Shown in pieces: positions 45,770-60,100 of a DNA stretch of 64,000 nucleotides; positions within the stretch are counted from its first letter, which is position 1; each line of letters starts with the position of its first letter. The stretch is taken from assembly GCA_036925085.1 (NCBI GenBank), contig JAUPFP010000023.1:1625778-1689777 (forward strand), written 5' to 3'. The notes beneath the pieces are model-generated. The model was given only the letters and a program-made list of their open reading frames with translations. It made no database searches and was not told the origin of the DNA. The DNA comes from Brachycybe producta (taxonomy: Eukaryota > Arthropoda > Diplopoda > Playtdesmida > Andrognathidae). A program made the translations under genes and the position numbers.

Positions 45770-48253
45770 CATTAAAGATAAACCTTATTAGCATAATGCT
45801 GGGGTGGTCAACCTTTATCTTAAGAAATTTTAAACATGACTTAAAAATATTTAAACATTTTTTAATATAGAAAAAAAATATTTAAACAGTCCAGACACAG
45901 TCAATATTTGATTTATCTTTAGTCAATTGATTGCGATTCACTATTATCATTATGTGAATCAGTACATCTTTTTTAAAAAAGAAAATCAACCATTTCGACT
46001 GTGGTAAAGCCGGCATCACACGGGGCACTTTGTGGTACCACATAAAATAGTCGTTTTTGCAGAACATTAATTACAATGAGTCTTTACGCAAGCCACCCCC
46101 ACCGTTATTTTGTTACACCACAGGGGCGATGAGTGGTTGAGTCCCGCCGCAAGTGGCGACCACCAGCAATGAGCATTGAGCACATACCAGTGGCACACAC
46201 TGACAGCAGGCTATTGTTTTCCATAGTGGTCCGTGTCAAGCAGACTTTAAAGTGTAGACATTTTTCTGCAACACCTTGTATTTTAAAATTAAAAATTATA
46301 ACGTTGAAGCAGAATTAACCAGAATGATTCGGTTTAATTTGGCGAAATGCGGCAGTTAGTATTACTCATATACTATTGTAAGATAAATTTTAAAATTATT
46401 TTAAACTGCTTCTCAATTTTCATGTAAATACTAAACAATAAATTCTGTTTGCAAGCATTAAGTTGGTCGCACCTGGAATAATAAATGATAAAAGACAATT
46501 TCATAAAATCGATTGTTATCGCCTGTATAAAACCTGAAATTTTAAATATTACCGGTCCTATAAAACATTACTGTGAAAATGACATGCAATGACAGCATTT
46601 TTTTATGAGTTTTTTTAGACTTAATTAACTACTTTTTTTTGCTATAAAATATTAACATTAATTTAACACAAAACTAAATTGCAAAAGGACATTATATTAC
46701 ACACAAAAATAACCAAACGCTGTTTGGCAACAGTTCATCGGTAGAAGAAAAAAAAATAATTATATACTGACAATAATAAAGAAAGAGTTTATAACACAAA
46801 CTTTTGTTTTCGATATCATATACCAATGATTATAACAAACATTTACAAGTAAAACATAATTAAGGCTTACTGCATAGACTTAATCATGGATACTTTTGTA
46901 GGCAATATTAAAAAGATACATATTGTTATTAATTATTATATTTTCATATACAAAGTGACTTAATAGAAATGCAAATTACATATGTCATATTAAACCTTCA
47001 GTAAATTAATTAACATTGTGTGCAAAAAAACAAGATGCACAGTTTAATTTTCAAAGAAGGGAATGTTTTCATATTAATTGCAATTATATAACGTTAACAA
47101 TTAATTTTTCTCTCTCTAATTAAATCAAACACCTCCAAAAGAAAAATTCAAAATCAAAACCATTAATTCATTATCCCTGCAATTATGTTTCCATCATCTT
47201 ATTTTTTTGCATATTACATAAACCAGGGACCAAAGAGAAAAAGATAGATAGAGAGAGTTAATCACATAATTTTACTTACAAAGATAAACTCCCTAAAATG
47301 ATGAAACAATCATTAAAACAGTAATTAAGTCTAATGTGACTTCATGGCCACACAAACCTTTTTTTTTTCGCAACACTTTACAAATACAAATACAGTTACA
47401 TAATGTATGTAGCTGCTAATATTTGTACAGAGGAGAAAAAAAAACATACAAAAATGGATACAAATAACAAAACATCTTCAATCCACTTTTTTTTAAACAA
47501 TAAACACATCCACACAAATATTAACATTTTAAAAATGTGTATCTCTTGGTACTTTGATCATCACATTATCATTATCATCATAAATAGTAGTTAGGAATAT
47601 AGGTAGCCAACAAATATGAAGAAGAAAAAAAACCTGCGATCATAAAAAGGGTAAAATTTTTAAACCCTTAGAAAAATAGAAAAAAATTATGACCGGTAAA
47701 TATTACACATGTACAATTTTTTTATAACTAGTCAAGGATGTTAAAAGTCCTTTCGTTTGATTTTGTTTCCTTAAAGAGAAAAAAAAAATACTTAATTGAC
47801 ATAATACACAATTAATTAGCACAACAACAGAAAAAATTAATTGCAACACGGTTAAAAAAACAAAACAAAAATTAAAATTTCGACTAGAATTTAAACCACT
47901 TTTCATCTTCACCGCTGCGCACATAATTTTAAATAATAAGTTCATCATAAATCAGATGATTAGTCAATTAATAACTAATAACAGTTAACTAACTTTGATC
48001 TGTTTTCATAATGTACAATCATTGTTTACAAGAAGTTAAGAATAATTGCTTTAAGTGTGTTAGATGTGTGTTTTATATAATAATCAGAACATTAGTTTTG
48101 AATATAAAAAACTAGAAAAAACAAGAAAGTAGTGAAATTATATGAATTGTGAGATGAATTGATGTGTATTTAAAGTCTATTTGATTATTATGTGTTCTTA
48201 TATATAAGAACACTTTTCTTATCTGTGTATTAACAAATAAATTGCAATTTTTG

Positions 48254-48673
48254 CCTGGTTCACACATACTGCAGATATGCTAACGTTTGCATGTGAAACT
48301 GAGCATCCGCAATAACGTCACATGTTAACGTTTACGTCTTTTAAATTTAAACGTCAAACTAGACCACTGTTCTAGTTTTATGTCTAGCGTTCACGTTTCC
48401 ATGGCAACGGTAGGTATTTTTTTCTCTCTCTCACTAAAATGCTTGATATTCTTATTTTGAAACGGATCAAAAACGTTAAATTTTGATCCAACTGTGATAG
48501 AAAAATAAAGTTTTGTAAGAAATTACATAAAATCTGCTATTTGTTTGTGAACGTAAGTTCGGGCCTGTAGTGAGAACACCAGTTGCGTTAACGAATACAT
48601 TCGAAAACGGTCATTATTCGAAAAACGTTATCGCAAACGTATCAATATAAACGTATTTTCTATGTGAACCAGG
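48254..48673. repeat. MITE with CCTGGTTCACA ends
   Basis: CCTGGTTCACACATACTGC at the left matches, inverted, TATGTGAACCAGG at the right. The interior has many ACGTTAACG and AAACGT words and a palindrome GAACAGTGGTCTAG / CTAGACCACTGTTC-like. It is non-coding. Confidence 0.65.
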
Positions 48674-49491
48674 TTAGAGAAGAAGAAGAAAAACAACGGG
48701 ATTATATAGAAGCAATTTTTGTTAAAATTAAGAACAACCCTGTTTGGACAAAGTGGATAAAAAAATTCTAAATCCAACAAACTAACATCTAAAAAGAAAA
48801 CAAAAAACCAACAAAACTCATTCACTCTTAATATTGTATCATCAATTAAATTACTTTGCAAATTAAAAAAAAAATGAAACATTTTAAACCTAAAAGTACT
48901 GAGAAAGAAAAGCCCAAAATAGTCAAGAAAGTTGCTTATGCATAAAAAAAAACGTGGCAATGAATTACGAGTATGATCAAATGAATGCATGGTGGTCTTT
49001 GGTAGAGCGTACTACACATAAGTGAAAAGAAAAAGTTTACAAAAAAAAACTTCAACAGATGATTTAGTAAATAATTATGGTGGTGAGAAACTGGCACAAT
49101 TGAAATGTTTGTAAGAAGTTTAAAACTTCGAGACTAAACGAGAGTATGTGTTTTTAAAGGTACGAAACTATACAATGAAAAGAGGGGGAACATTTTTTTT
49201 TTTTTGCAAGCTGAAATTATCTACATTTCTGAACTCCTTTTTAGAAGTAAAAAAACAAAACAAAAAAATCTCTTACAACATGTATGAGAGAGAGAGTGAA
49301 AGGAAATATAAAATGTTCCTTGAGGATACGAAATGTCTAAGGTTAGAATCTTGAGAAGAAAAAAAACATACAACTAAAAAATGAAAAGAAGTAATTTTTT
49401 GAACCTCAATGTAACAACACACAAACACAGTAAAAAAATAATTAATCTACATTTCTTGCATGTGTAAACTGTTTTGTACAGAGAAGTTTTT

Positions 49492-51107
49492 TTAATTCAT
49501 CCATTTCTTACAGTTACCAGCTCCACACAGACATGGAATTTTGTGTTGATCATCTTCAATGTCAAATTTGTAATCATACGAGAGCTATATAAAAAAAACA
49601 AGTATTAATTTACGTCATTTAATTTTGGCGAATGTTCGTTAAAATTTTGGCGATTGTTCGCAGAATTTTTGACGAATCTTTGCCAAAATTTTGGCGAATG
49701 TTAAATTTTTGACGAATGTTCGCCGAATTTATGGCGAATGTTCGCCCGAATGTTTGAAGAATTTTTGGCCAAATGTTCGGCAAACATTCAGCCAAATGAA
49801 CACAATTTGGCGTCGAAAATGGACATAAAATGGCAGCGAAAATGGACACATGGCCTTGGATTTTTTTTTCCAAAAAAATTCTTTAAAATGAAAAATATTC
49901 AGATCCCTTCCATTTAATGTTTAAAAGTTTCCACTGTCAATTTTGTAGTCATTTGTTTGCAAGTTTTGTACTTTAAAACATACTTGAAAAGATCTCATTT
50001 CTGAGTTAATGAAAGTAAATTAACTTTAGATAAGCACCCACTTAAAATTTCATCTTAGAGATCAAAATTTCAGATACAGTAAAAATATGGCCTAGAAACC
50101 AATTTACTATAAGTTTAACACCCCATCTTAACTAGAAATCCGCATATAATTAGACAAGGACATCCAAAGCCAATTAAAAAATTAAGAGCTAGAAACTGAT
50201 GCACGTTAATGGTCTTTAATTTCCAAATGTATTTCGACTACGAAATTCGCTTCCTGTAGAATAGTTCTGTGTTGGAATGGTGAGAATTTGACACTGATCT
50301 CTCTGAACTTTGTCTAAATGACTATCTTTTATTATTGGAAATTATTTCCCTTGTCACATAGCTCTCAAGCTGCTGGTTTTGGGTATACCGAGTTGAGTTG
50401 AATGGAAATGAATTAAGCAAAAATGAAAATAAAAAAAACGACGTACCTCTTCTCCCCTATTTATACGACGACTAGCAAAAATAATGATACGATTGTCACG
50501 ATCAATCTGAACGACTTCGGCAACACAGTTCGGATCACAAGAATGGTTGATGTAACGAGCAAGTCCTCCGGAAACACTTGCGTCGATCACGCGTCCGTCG
50601 TCGAGTCTGAACATGTAAATGCCACGATTCTAGACAAAAAAAATATATTAAATTTAACATGAGCAAGAAGTTTCTTCTTATGTTTACTAAATGCTTTCTA
50701 CCACAAGCCTTCTTTTTCTGCTTGTGGAGTAATTGTTCAAATTTAAATACCTGAGCTTCGTATAGTCGTTCTCTACTTTCTGCAACTTCGTTTCTGATCA
50801 ACTGCCCGATGTACTCGATGACCATCGTGTGTTTTTCGATCTCTCGTGCAGCGTACAAACCCAAACCCTATTTACAAAACAATAAAAGTTATTCTTTAAC
50901 TTGAAACGACCTCCACTCGTCACAATCTTTACTTGAATCCGCGATCTTGCCAAGTAAACGTTGTTTCGCCACTCCACTTTCATTTTACGATACTGTGAAG
51001 ATTTCGAGTGAACGAACTGCTTTGTATAAGGGCACGTTGCTTCTAGACCAGTAATCGCCGCTTGAAAAGATAATCGAGATGAACTGCTAGTGTGCAATGT
51101 ATGAGGG
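49492..51107 (-). other. SET and post-SET catalytic domain exons of KMT2
   Basis: Exons 51107-50933, 50867-50751, 50629-50447 and 49584-49492. Visible SAM and substrate motifs are [20 protein letters not shown] (SET-N), [11 protein letters not shown] (NHSC) and [10 protein letters not shown]. The post-SET zinc cysteines, [11 protein letters not shown], are complete. All the residues expected for an active enzyme appear intact. The final intron contains a satellite array (49619-49795). Confidence 0.94.
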
Positions 51108-54100
51108 CTGAAGAAAAAAATCGTCGTAATTAGATACAGTAATTCAAAATTCATAATTCGATCCTAAACAAAACACAAGTACCGTTTAAAGTGAGTTCGT
51201 AGTTTGCATTCCGTACGTGCAGATCCCGTTGGATTAATAGCCAACGGTAATTCGAGTAGAGGCGAGCGACCGTACTTGAAATTGTAATCGGTCAAACTCT
51301 CGATACCAGGTAGCTAAACGCAAGAAAACAATAATACATTCAAAGTTTACGTTTATCGAACCCTGTAGAAAACACTGTAAAATAGAAGTCATACAGATTC
51401 GATAACGCGAAGAATGGACGGTTCATTAAGACCATAAAGGTCTTCACCAGTGATAAATGCTGAGAAAACCTTAATGGCTTTTGCTTCTCGACGAAGACGG
51501 CCGATTGGTTCCAAAACTTGCTGCCAAACAGCTGTTGACATGTAATAAAAAAAACCGCTATTAATTGGAGAACAATGATGGATAACTAGGAATAGCCGGT
51601 TTTGAAAGTCAAAATTGGCCAACACATTTTTTAATTTACTGATTTTTAATCAAATATAAGAAAAAATGGCGGTAAAGGTCATTAAGAAAGAATAAAGAAG
51701 ACAAGAACATGCAAATTATGATAGTTTATTCCAAAGCTTTGGAGCAGAGCCTGGAGCAGTGGAGCAGCATGTGTTTGCCAGGAGCTAGAGCACTAATATT
51801 TTTTTATTGCTCTACTGGCTCAATTTTTTTTAAAGTTTCCATTCCAAACCAAAATTCCTCCAATCTAGCATGCAGGTCAAAAACACATTACAGTTTAGTT
51901 TACCAATTTAGTTAATAGAGTTCACTGTTGGTCATTTGAGTGAGTTGTCATTGTGGAACTAGATAGCGCTATTTATGTTAATGTTAAATCTTATTTGATA
52001 AATTTAATTTCAAAATGAATCTGAACCGGAGCACAGATCGGAGGAATTAAAAACTTTTGTTGCTAAAAAGCCCTTGTTTTTTCATTATGAAATACTGCAT
52101 GCTTAATTCTTGAAGTCTATCATAAAAACCAACATTTTATAGAAAAATACACTAAAAAATTGACAAAAATTCTCAAAGTGAGAAATTTTAAAAAAGACCG
52201 AAAACACAAATTGTCCCAATTTCTGAAGACTGTCATTTTGGTCTCAACGACCAAAATGAGTCACAGGTTGACAAAAGGGGATCGCTAATTTTTTAATGAA
52301 AAGGAGAGAAGGGGGGGGGGGGGGTCCTAAGACTACTAAAGTTTAAGAGATGAATGTTTATGATTGAGACACTCAACTTACATTTGGCTGCGCAATTACA
52401 AAATGTCAAAACGTAGTAATAAAAAATAACGGCATCTCCAATGATAACTTAATAAAAAGAACACAAACAAACCTTTCGGAGATACATCTTTATAAAAATG
52501 GTCTGGAAAACCGATTTCTTTGACTTGGATGCGAAATTCTGGTTTTCCGCCTCGATCGTGAATGCTACAGAGATAATGACACCTTTTACCAAATTGTCTC
52601 GTACTCCAGTACATTCGAATAATTTTAAATCCAACCTGTGTAAAGAAAACAGAAACCAATAAGATAAAAAAATTCAACAACGAAAATTTACAAAAAAAAA
52701 AAATACGTACAGGATAGATAAAGTTTGAAGTATGAAACGCCTGTAATTGATGTGGAAGAAGCTGACCGATATTTAAGAAAATCAGGTTGCCAACACGAAG
52801 CAAGAAACTCTGATCTGCACGATGCATTACACTAAATAAACGGAAACGTTCAGTAGATTAATATCAAGGCTGTTTTAAAAGTGTAAACGCATCTCGAACT
52901 TTTGATTATCCTGTCTTTCAGGTGCAAAATAGAAGAGAAATTTAAATGTGTTTTAGACACTAGAAGGGTAGCTCGATTTTGAAAAAGTTTATTTTGACAT
53001 CAATCAACACAAAATATTCTTAAGTAGTTGAGCTACCCATCTATTTTTTTTAAAAAAACTTTCTAGTTTCTCTCAATTTTGATCCTGAAAGACGGAATAA
53101 CCAGAGTTCAAAAATCAGTGGTTCGTAAACCATCCTAAGGACGTTTTTATAGATGTTTTTGGACGAAACACTTCATGTTTTCGAAACTAGAATGGTAGAT
53201 TCATGGCAATATCTTAAAAAATAGATTTTGTCTGCATCAAGATTACATAAAAATTATTTTCGCCTTTTTCAAACTGCTAAAAATGTTGAAAGATAGCATG
53301 AAAATATTACCAACTATTCTAGTTTTTAAACTAATTTCATTTTTTCTATAGTGTTTCTCCTGAAAAAAGTTTGTTAGGAAACTCTTAAAATTTTCTCAAA
53401 ACAGCACAAAGAAATACTAACTATTGAGCCACCTTAAAATTGTAATCAAGTTAAAAGCACAATTCATTACCTAGCAACCTGCCGATTTTCGTCCCGGTTA
53501 ATGTAAACCCTTCTAAAAACTGTTAAAGATGGAAGCTCATTCTCCTTCATCTCGGGAGTTACTTGTTTAGGAATATGCATAGGGCACAACATAGTCTAAA
53601 AACGAAACAGAAACAAAAAACCCAAATGTCGAGTGAAACCATTTTTACATAAAAAGATAAGACGAATAATGAACCTTATCCTTGAAAAACATGCACTTGT
53701 CTTTCATAGCACATGAGAAGTGATAGATGTTAGTGCAACGAATACGAAAACAACCCAAAGTTGCACCCTTTCGATGGCAAGTGACACATTCCAACGTCAA
53801 TCCTCGCTTGAGAGCTACATCCACGTTCATCAGTGCTCCGTTCACCGTTTCGTAAACTTCGGCCGACCACAAGGCACAGTTCAAATGAATCCATTTGTCG
53901 ACGTCCATGTTAAGTAAACTAAAAACAAAAGTATTTCTTAAGATATTTTCACCAACAATGACGAGATGAGGAGGCTCAGTACCGTGAAGCTCCGTTTGTA
54001 TCTCCGTCTCCTACATCATGACACAAAACACAGATTCTAGCATCTAAAACCAACTTCTTAGGTTTTATACAAATACCAAGATGGTCTAACATCTGCAAAA

Positions 54101-57100
54101 ACAAAAAGTAACGATCTTAAACTTGAAACTTTGCAACTTAAAATATTTTATGAGCAGATAATTTTTCTTCTTCTGTGTTTTGAGACCAGGACACTAAGAA
54201 GAAATCGAAAGTTTGTTAGAAACTAAAATAGTAGCTGAACTCTTTGTAAAAAAAATCGTCTGCTTTAAGCAGACAAGTTTTCAAACTGCCATAAAAAGTA
54301 TATAAGGCCACCTTAAGTGATTTTAACTACCCTTCTAGTTTCTAAAACACTTAAGTTTCACTTAGTTTTGCTCCTAAAGACAAAATAACTAAAAGTTCCG
54401 AAAGGAATTTACACTTTAAAGCCACCACGAGTTAAAAAAAAAGGTAATGTTACATGATTAATATCGTCTTCCGTTGGTGTTTTGTACTTCACAGCAGATT
54501 TCAACATCAAGTTGAAATACTTCCACTTGACGCCCTTCCACTTTTTCACCAAAGGCGCCTAATAACAACAACAACAAAATTAATCGAGTGCACAATATGA
54601 CAAACAATCCCAATTGAACAAACCTCTGAGACACTTTCACTACTTCTGTGCTTACGATGAATCTTGCTCACTTGAGAAGCCGAAGTAGAAGCCACAGTCA
54701 CACACACATCCTTCACGTTCGGCAAACCTTGTTCCGACTTGATGTTTTCAGCACACTTTATCGTCGCGTGACTTTCGCTTCTTATCTTCTCTTGTGGAAC
54801 ACCCGATATGCCTTTCTCGTTCACAACACCGTCACCTTCAGACTGTTATCATAACACGTAAGTAAATAAATCGTAACCAGAAACAGAAAAACTATTTCTT
54901 ACAGCAGTGTTAATCTTTTTGGGACTTTCAGAATTAGACTGTTTTGAATCTTCCGATGAAGAAGAATGTGTGACCTTATTTTCGTTATCGTCGGTCGAGA
55001 TCACCGAGGACTTTTCACTTGATTCGAGTTTCCCTCCGATTGGACCAAAAATATCACAAAGATGAGTAACCACTGTAGCTGCCTCCTAAAATAAAAACCA
55101 CCAGATAACATTTGAACCAAATCTTATATCGATGTCTGTCGAAACGGCGGGACAATTAACAAAAAATATGACCTTTTCGGATGTATCACCACCACTACGA
55201 TTAGTAAGTGCGTACTGCATATAACAATTAGTACTACAAAAAATGACCTCATCCTCTTCCTGTAAATGAGAAAAGTTATATAGGTTATTTCATTTGAAAT
55301 TAAAAAAGTAAACGAACACATGAAGCCAATTTTGACAATGATATCTTTTAAAATAAACTTTTTATGGCCGTTTAAAAATGATGAAATGTTTTAAAAATGT
55401 TTTAAAGGGGGAAGTGATTTTTGAAATTTTAAACTTTCGCATTTCACGATGTCTGTCAGATTTAAGTTTCATCTATGAAAAATAACATAAGAAAAAAGAA
55501 ATTTCAAAAGGCAATTGAAAATGACTTCAAATAATTGTGAAAAATCTTCAGCATCTTCGTTCATCTTTTCCGAGTTAAATAAAACAAACGACAGACAGTT
55601 CAGGCGAATTCAAGAAATCAGGATTGGTTTCAATGCCTTCTAATGTCAACCTTTTAAAGCAGACAGATTTATAATTCCCTTAACAAGAACTATAATATTT
55701 AAATAAAAAAATTAACGAATGTTAGAGCTTGCCTGATCTTCCTTTGGAACAAACGGCAACTCTGAAAACTTCTTCTTGATACCGGAATTTAAGACGACAA
55801 CATCACAATGACGACAAAATCTTGGCGGACCTTTTAGAATGGACTGGATGCTTGTATCGCCACCTAATTTAGAAATTATCACAGATTAAATAAGCTGCTT
55901 GATGAAAAGAACAACATAAATGTGTTCAACGTCGATACCCTTTTTGTATAAACCGAGCCTTTGGCTTGGAGGAGTAGTTGTTCTTTCGGTAATGTCGAAT
56001 GATATAGGTATCGGTATTTTCAAAAGATCGGCAACTACAGACAAAACACCACGAATATCCTCGGCCGCTGCGGAAGTAAGTGTCAGCGTAATGGCCACGT
56101 TTCCAGAATCTTTCAACGGAGTCGAAGGTCCGAGACCTAATTTAGATTTTAGCAACAAAGCTTCTTTATCCAAACGCAACTCGCCACCAAGATTTTCTTT
56201 GTCCTAGAAATTAAAATTGATAAGATAAAATATAACTGAATTAAAATTAAACGAGTTTCAATTTTGTCATATTGATGCATTCATCGTTTATTAACCTTTA
56301 TGCAAGGATCGTCATCATCGAATTGGAAAATAGAATCCTTTGTTTTTTCTTCCAACGCAAGAGGACGAACTACGTAGGGCAAAAAAAAAAATCTTAGAAC
56401 CAAAAGCGACCATAAATGACATCCGCGATACACAATGGTGCCTTAAGAGATGATAACCTTAACATTATTAGTATAGAATTAAAAAGCCATGTTTTCTAAC
56501 CAAATATCAACTTTCACTGTCCCTGAGTTTTCCACTGTTTATAATGAACCAAATTATTGGTACATTTATTTAAGCACGAAAATACACTCATATTTGGAAG
56601 AATTGCACAAGATAAAACCGTGTATTTTCGAACGAAATGCTTGAATGCCTTTCCTATTCTGTGAGTATTAATAAACCTTTTTTTTAAAATATCCTCTTGT
56701 TCCCCTTTGTACTTTATTAATTCTGGCGAATAAAGTGATATCATTTAGTAAGAAAAATTAATTTTATCAGGTTAATCAGGGTTTTCTTTTTTTTTTGTTT
56801 ACGATAAAACAGCCTGAGGTATCCCTATTTTTTTTAATCAAATCTTAAATCCCCACTGAATTCTGGGTTTGCCATGTTGATGAAAACCCTGAAAGTAAAC
56901 ATTTTGAAATGATGTCAACAAATGTCTTATCTGCATTCATCATTAAGGCAAAAGCTTTTATGCAAATGTGAAAATTGTTTTTTAGAAATTGTGCCTTTAT
57001 AGCCAAGTAGAATACATAACATTAAAGAAAACTTTTTTACACTTTTTTTCTAACCAAAGGAAACCCAAGAAATAAATAAAATATTGGGACTTTATACAAA

Positions 57101-60100
57101 TTTAAACAGATTATGGAATTTGTGCATTTTTATTTTGGATTAAACTGATTAATATTGCACTCACATGGTATCATGATGTACTGAAAAGGTTTGGAAACAT
57201 GGTAGCATAATTGTTTTGAGTATTTTCTGCAAATTTAACCACACTATACGCTAGCAAGAAAAAAATGAGGTGTCGTATATCGTAAAAAACCGCACGATAT
57301 TCTAACAGTACGTAGCCGAGGAATTCATAACAGCGCCACTTAATACAAATTCGCTTTTGCTTACTTCTGAGAGGAATAGGTGCAAACAATGGGATAATGG
57401 GTGAAATGCTCTTCAGATCATTTTCCCTCGAATTCTCATCGTCAATCAGTCGAAGTCCGGCATATTTTGTAAGTGGTTCAAAAAGAGTACACTCAGGCGA
57501 TGAAGACGAAATAATTGTGTCTGGAGTTTCTAGTTCCCTATTCAATAACAACAAAATACTACTATATCAATCAAATTCAATCAACCTTGAATAGCTCCTT
57601 TAACTTATAAAAAAGCAAAAAAATGACAAACCTTTTCGGCCTGTCAACATTCAACTGATGAGTTAAGATATTAGAAGCACAAATTGAATCAGAACTATTC
57701 TGAGATGAATGATCGCCGACCGAAACTGAAAAACGAGATAATTTGAACTATTGGTTAAAAAAAAACTAAAAACACGACACCTGAATTAAGAAAAAACAAT
57801 TTCACCACATCTCGATGGAAATTCCTGGTTGTAGAAACCTCTCTGGTTGGTAGAAGTCGGCGGTATGGGTAATACGGAAACCGGAGGCTTACTTCCAAAC
57901 GGTTGAATCGAGTAATAGTCTGGATGGTTGAGAAGTATCGTACGGCCGTACGTACCTTTCAATTTACATTCACCTTAGGACAAAATTAAAACACAATTAC
58001 TTTATCGTAAGACACAAAGAATGAACACTTTTAATTTAATTACCAGGACTGAGATCGCCGCTTCCGAACACGGGACAGACATTATAGTTTGGTTTTATCT
58101 CTGGTTCGAGTATGTGTAAACGTGGCAAAGAATGAAGAAGAACCAGTGTTGCCTCGACGAACGAGTCGTAATCTTCTTCCGGTTTAGCATTAGATCCTTT
58201 TCTCAGACGTTTCTTAGCTGGAATTCCGTCTTTCACTTTGGTCTGCTTTGGCTGCCTTTTCTGTTGAGAACCCTGTTTTCGTTTTCCTCCTTTCGATAAT
58301 TCCTCCATAAATTGACCACGCTGCTGCAAATCTGCTTTAAATAAAACATATGTACAAGAAAATGTCATAATGGAATCAAACCATTTTAGCCGTCGTTAGG
58401 CAACATAAAAAGCAGAATTCATTTGAATTTCACATTGATTGTTTAATTAAAAGAAATTTCATGTAAAAATGATGAATAACCACGACTCAAGTACATCAAT
58501 AATTTTTTATGTATTCTTCCGTTTTTTTTAATAATAATCTAATAGAAAAAAATAGTTGGCTTGTAATAATAATGCAAAAAAAAATAATAATAATAATAAT
58601 AATAAATCTTTAGGATCTCTTATCTTAGGCTCAAAATCGTTAGGAAAATTACAACAAAAATGTAAAATATTTACACTAGTTAACATTTTGACTTCTTTTT
58701 TAGTCATCAGCAGAGTCAAAAGTTTTATTTTAACTTATGCTAAAGAAGAAGTCGAAACGTTAGCCATGTGTTAGTATTATTATTTAAAAAAAAACAATTA
58801 CGGCTTTTTGTGCGTCCGTGACTATTTTGAGCGAGGAATTATTATTGTTCGCCATTAAAAAAGCGTAAATATAAATTATGAACTATAGTCGAGAGCTTAA
58901 AAGTTTATTAATTACATAAACGATTCATCCGAATTCAGCTGTTTTAAATAAGTTTCTCATATTTCAATTTTGAAGAATCATTCAATACCGAGAACAAGTC
59001 GCCTCTCGTCCGCATCATCTTTTGTGACATTTTGTGTACCAGTAACTGAAACATTCTGCAGCATTTGAGGAGGCAAAACTTGCTGAGTTCTTTCATTGTC
59101 GTCCTGCGATACATTTCTCTCTACTTGGCCAACGGACGATGGCACAGACGACTCTGTACCAGACTCCTACGAAAAAAATAACGAACGTTACTTTTAAGAA
59201 ACGAAACAAATCACCAGAAAGTATATTTACAATGCTAGGAGTTCTCGAAACCTGTTGCGATTGTTGCGGTTGCGAGTTCTGCAGAAGTTGCTTCAAAAGA
59301 GCATTCTGTGGCACTCCTTCGTCAGCAGAAACAACTTTGATAAAACATAAACAAATAAAATAAGTATCACTGCGATGTGAATTATTTTCATGAATTCCCA
59401 TTGAAAAAAAAATGAAGAAATTCGTATGATTAGAAGCCACTTAGCCTCTATGTACGAGTACGTATAACTAGTTCGATTTATTATCCATCATCGACACAAC
59501 CTATTCAACAACTAAACATCCTTAGCACGGAGAAGTAAAGCTGCTCCTAGACCCTCAATAAAATTGCGCAATATTATTGATCTTCTGGAGAATATATTAA
59601 ACGTTTGTGCAATATATTGTGTCAATCAAGAACTGTTTGAAATATATTGTGCAATGGGTGAAATGTTGGTCAGTCTGTAGCTCCTATTGCACAACATCGT
59701 TCAACACAAGCTTTCAAGGTGGAAGCACGCCAGCCTGAAGAAGTGTGCAAGTTATAACATTTGAAACTGAATTATTGCACAATAAGACTTGTAGATTGCA
59801 TTGTCTATGAAGCGCGTCAAAAATATTGCACAATAATATTGAGTGTCCAGACTAATAATCAAAACAATACTGAAAAATGAAATATCTCACATATTTTCTT
59901 GCCCTCCTGTTCAAACGATGACTGTGATGATGTAAGCTGAAAAGATCCACTGGAACTTTTCGATATTATTTGTTCTCTGCTGACAGCACAACTACTGAAT
60001 GGCATGTCGCCAGTTTTCGTCACAACAGCAACAGATCTTTCAGTCACCCTTTGACCTTCATAAATATCAGTCCTTGATTCCTAACAAATAAAATATTTGC

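Larger units (their letters stand above)
45138..45820. repeat. 50-bp direct repeats flanking a satellite and a MITE
   Basis: ATTAAAGATAAACCTTATTA... ending in GGGGTGGTCAACCTTTATCT occurs at 45138-45187 and again at 45771-45820, with one mismatch in 50. Between them lie the tandem satellite (45395-45505) and the TIR element (45530-45769). Confidence 0.75.
44961..49491. other. Intergenic region between KMT2 3' end and WDR7 5' end
   Basis: Both flanking genes are on the minus strand. No coding gene is supported here. The interval contains a 50-bp direct repeat pair, a TTCGCCAAA-type tandem satellite, a TIR element at 45530-45769 and another at 48254-48673. Between 45830 and 48250, and from 48680 to 49490, I see only AT-rich sequence without recognisable structure. 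Part of it must be the KMT2 3' UTR. Confidence 0.7.

Noticed and set aside
48628-48990. 120-residue Phe-rich minus-strand frame
   Set aside because: It is an A/T-rich chance frame that overlaps the end of a MITE, and its composition is extreme.
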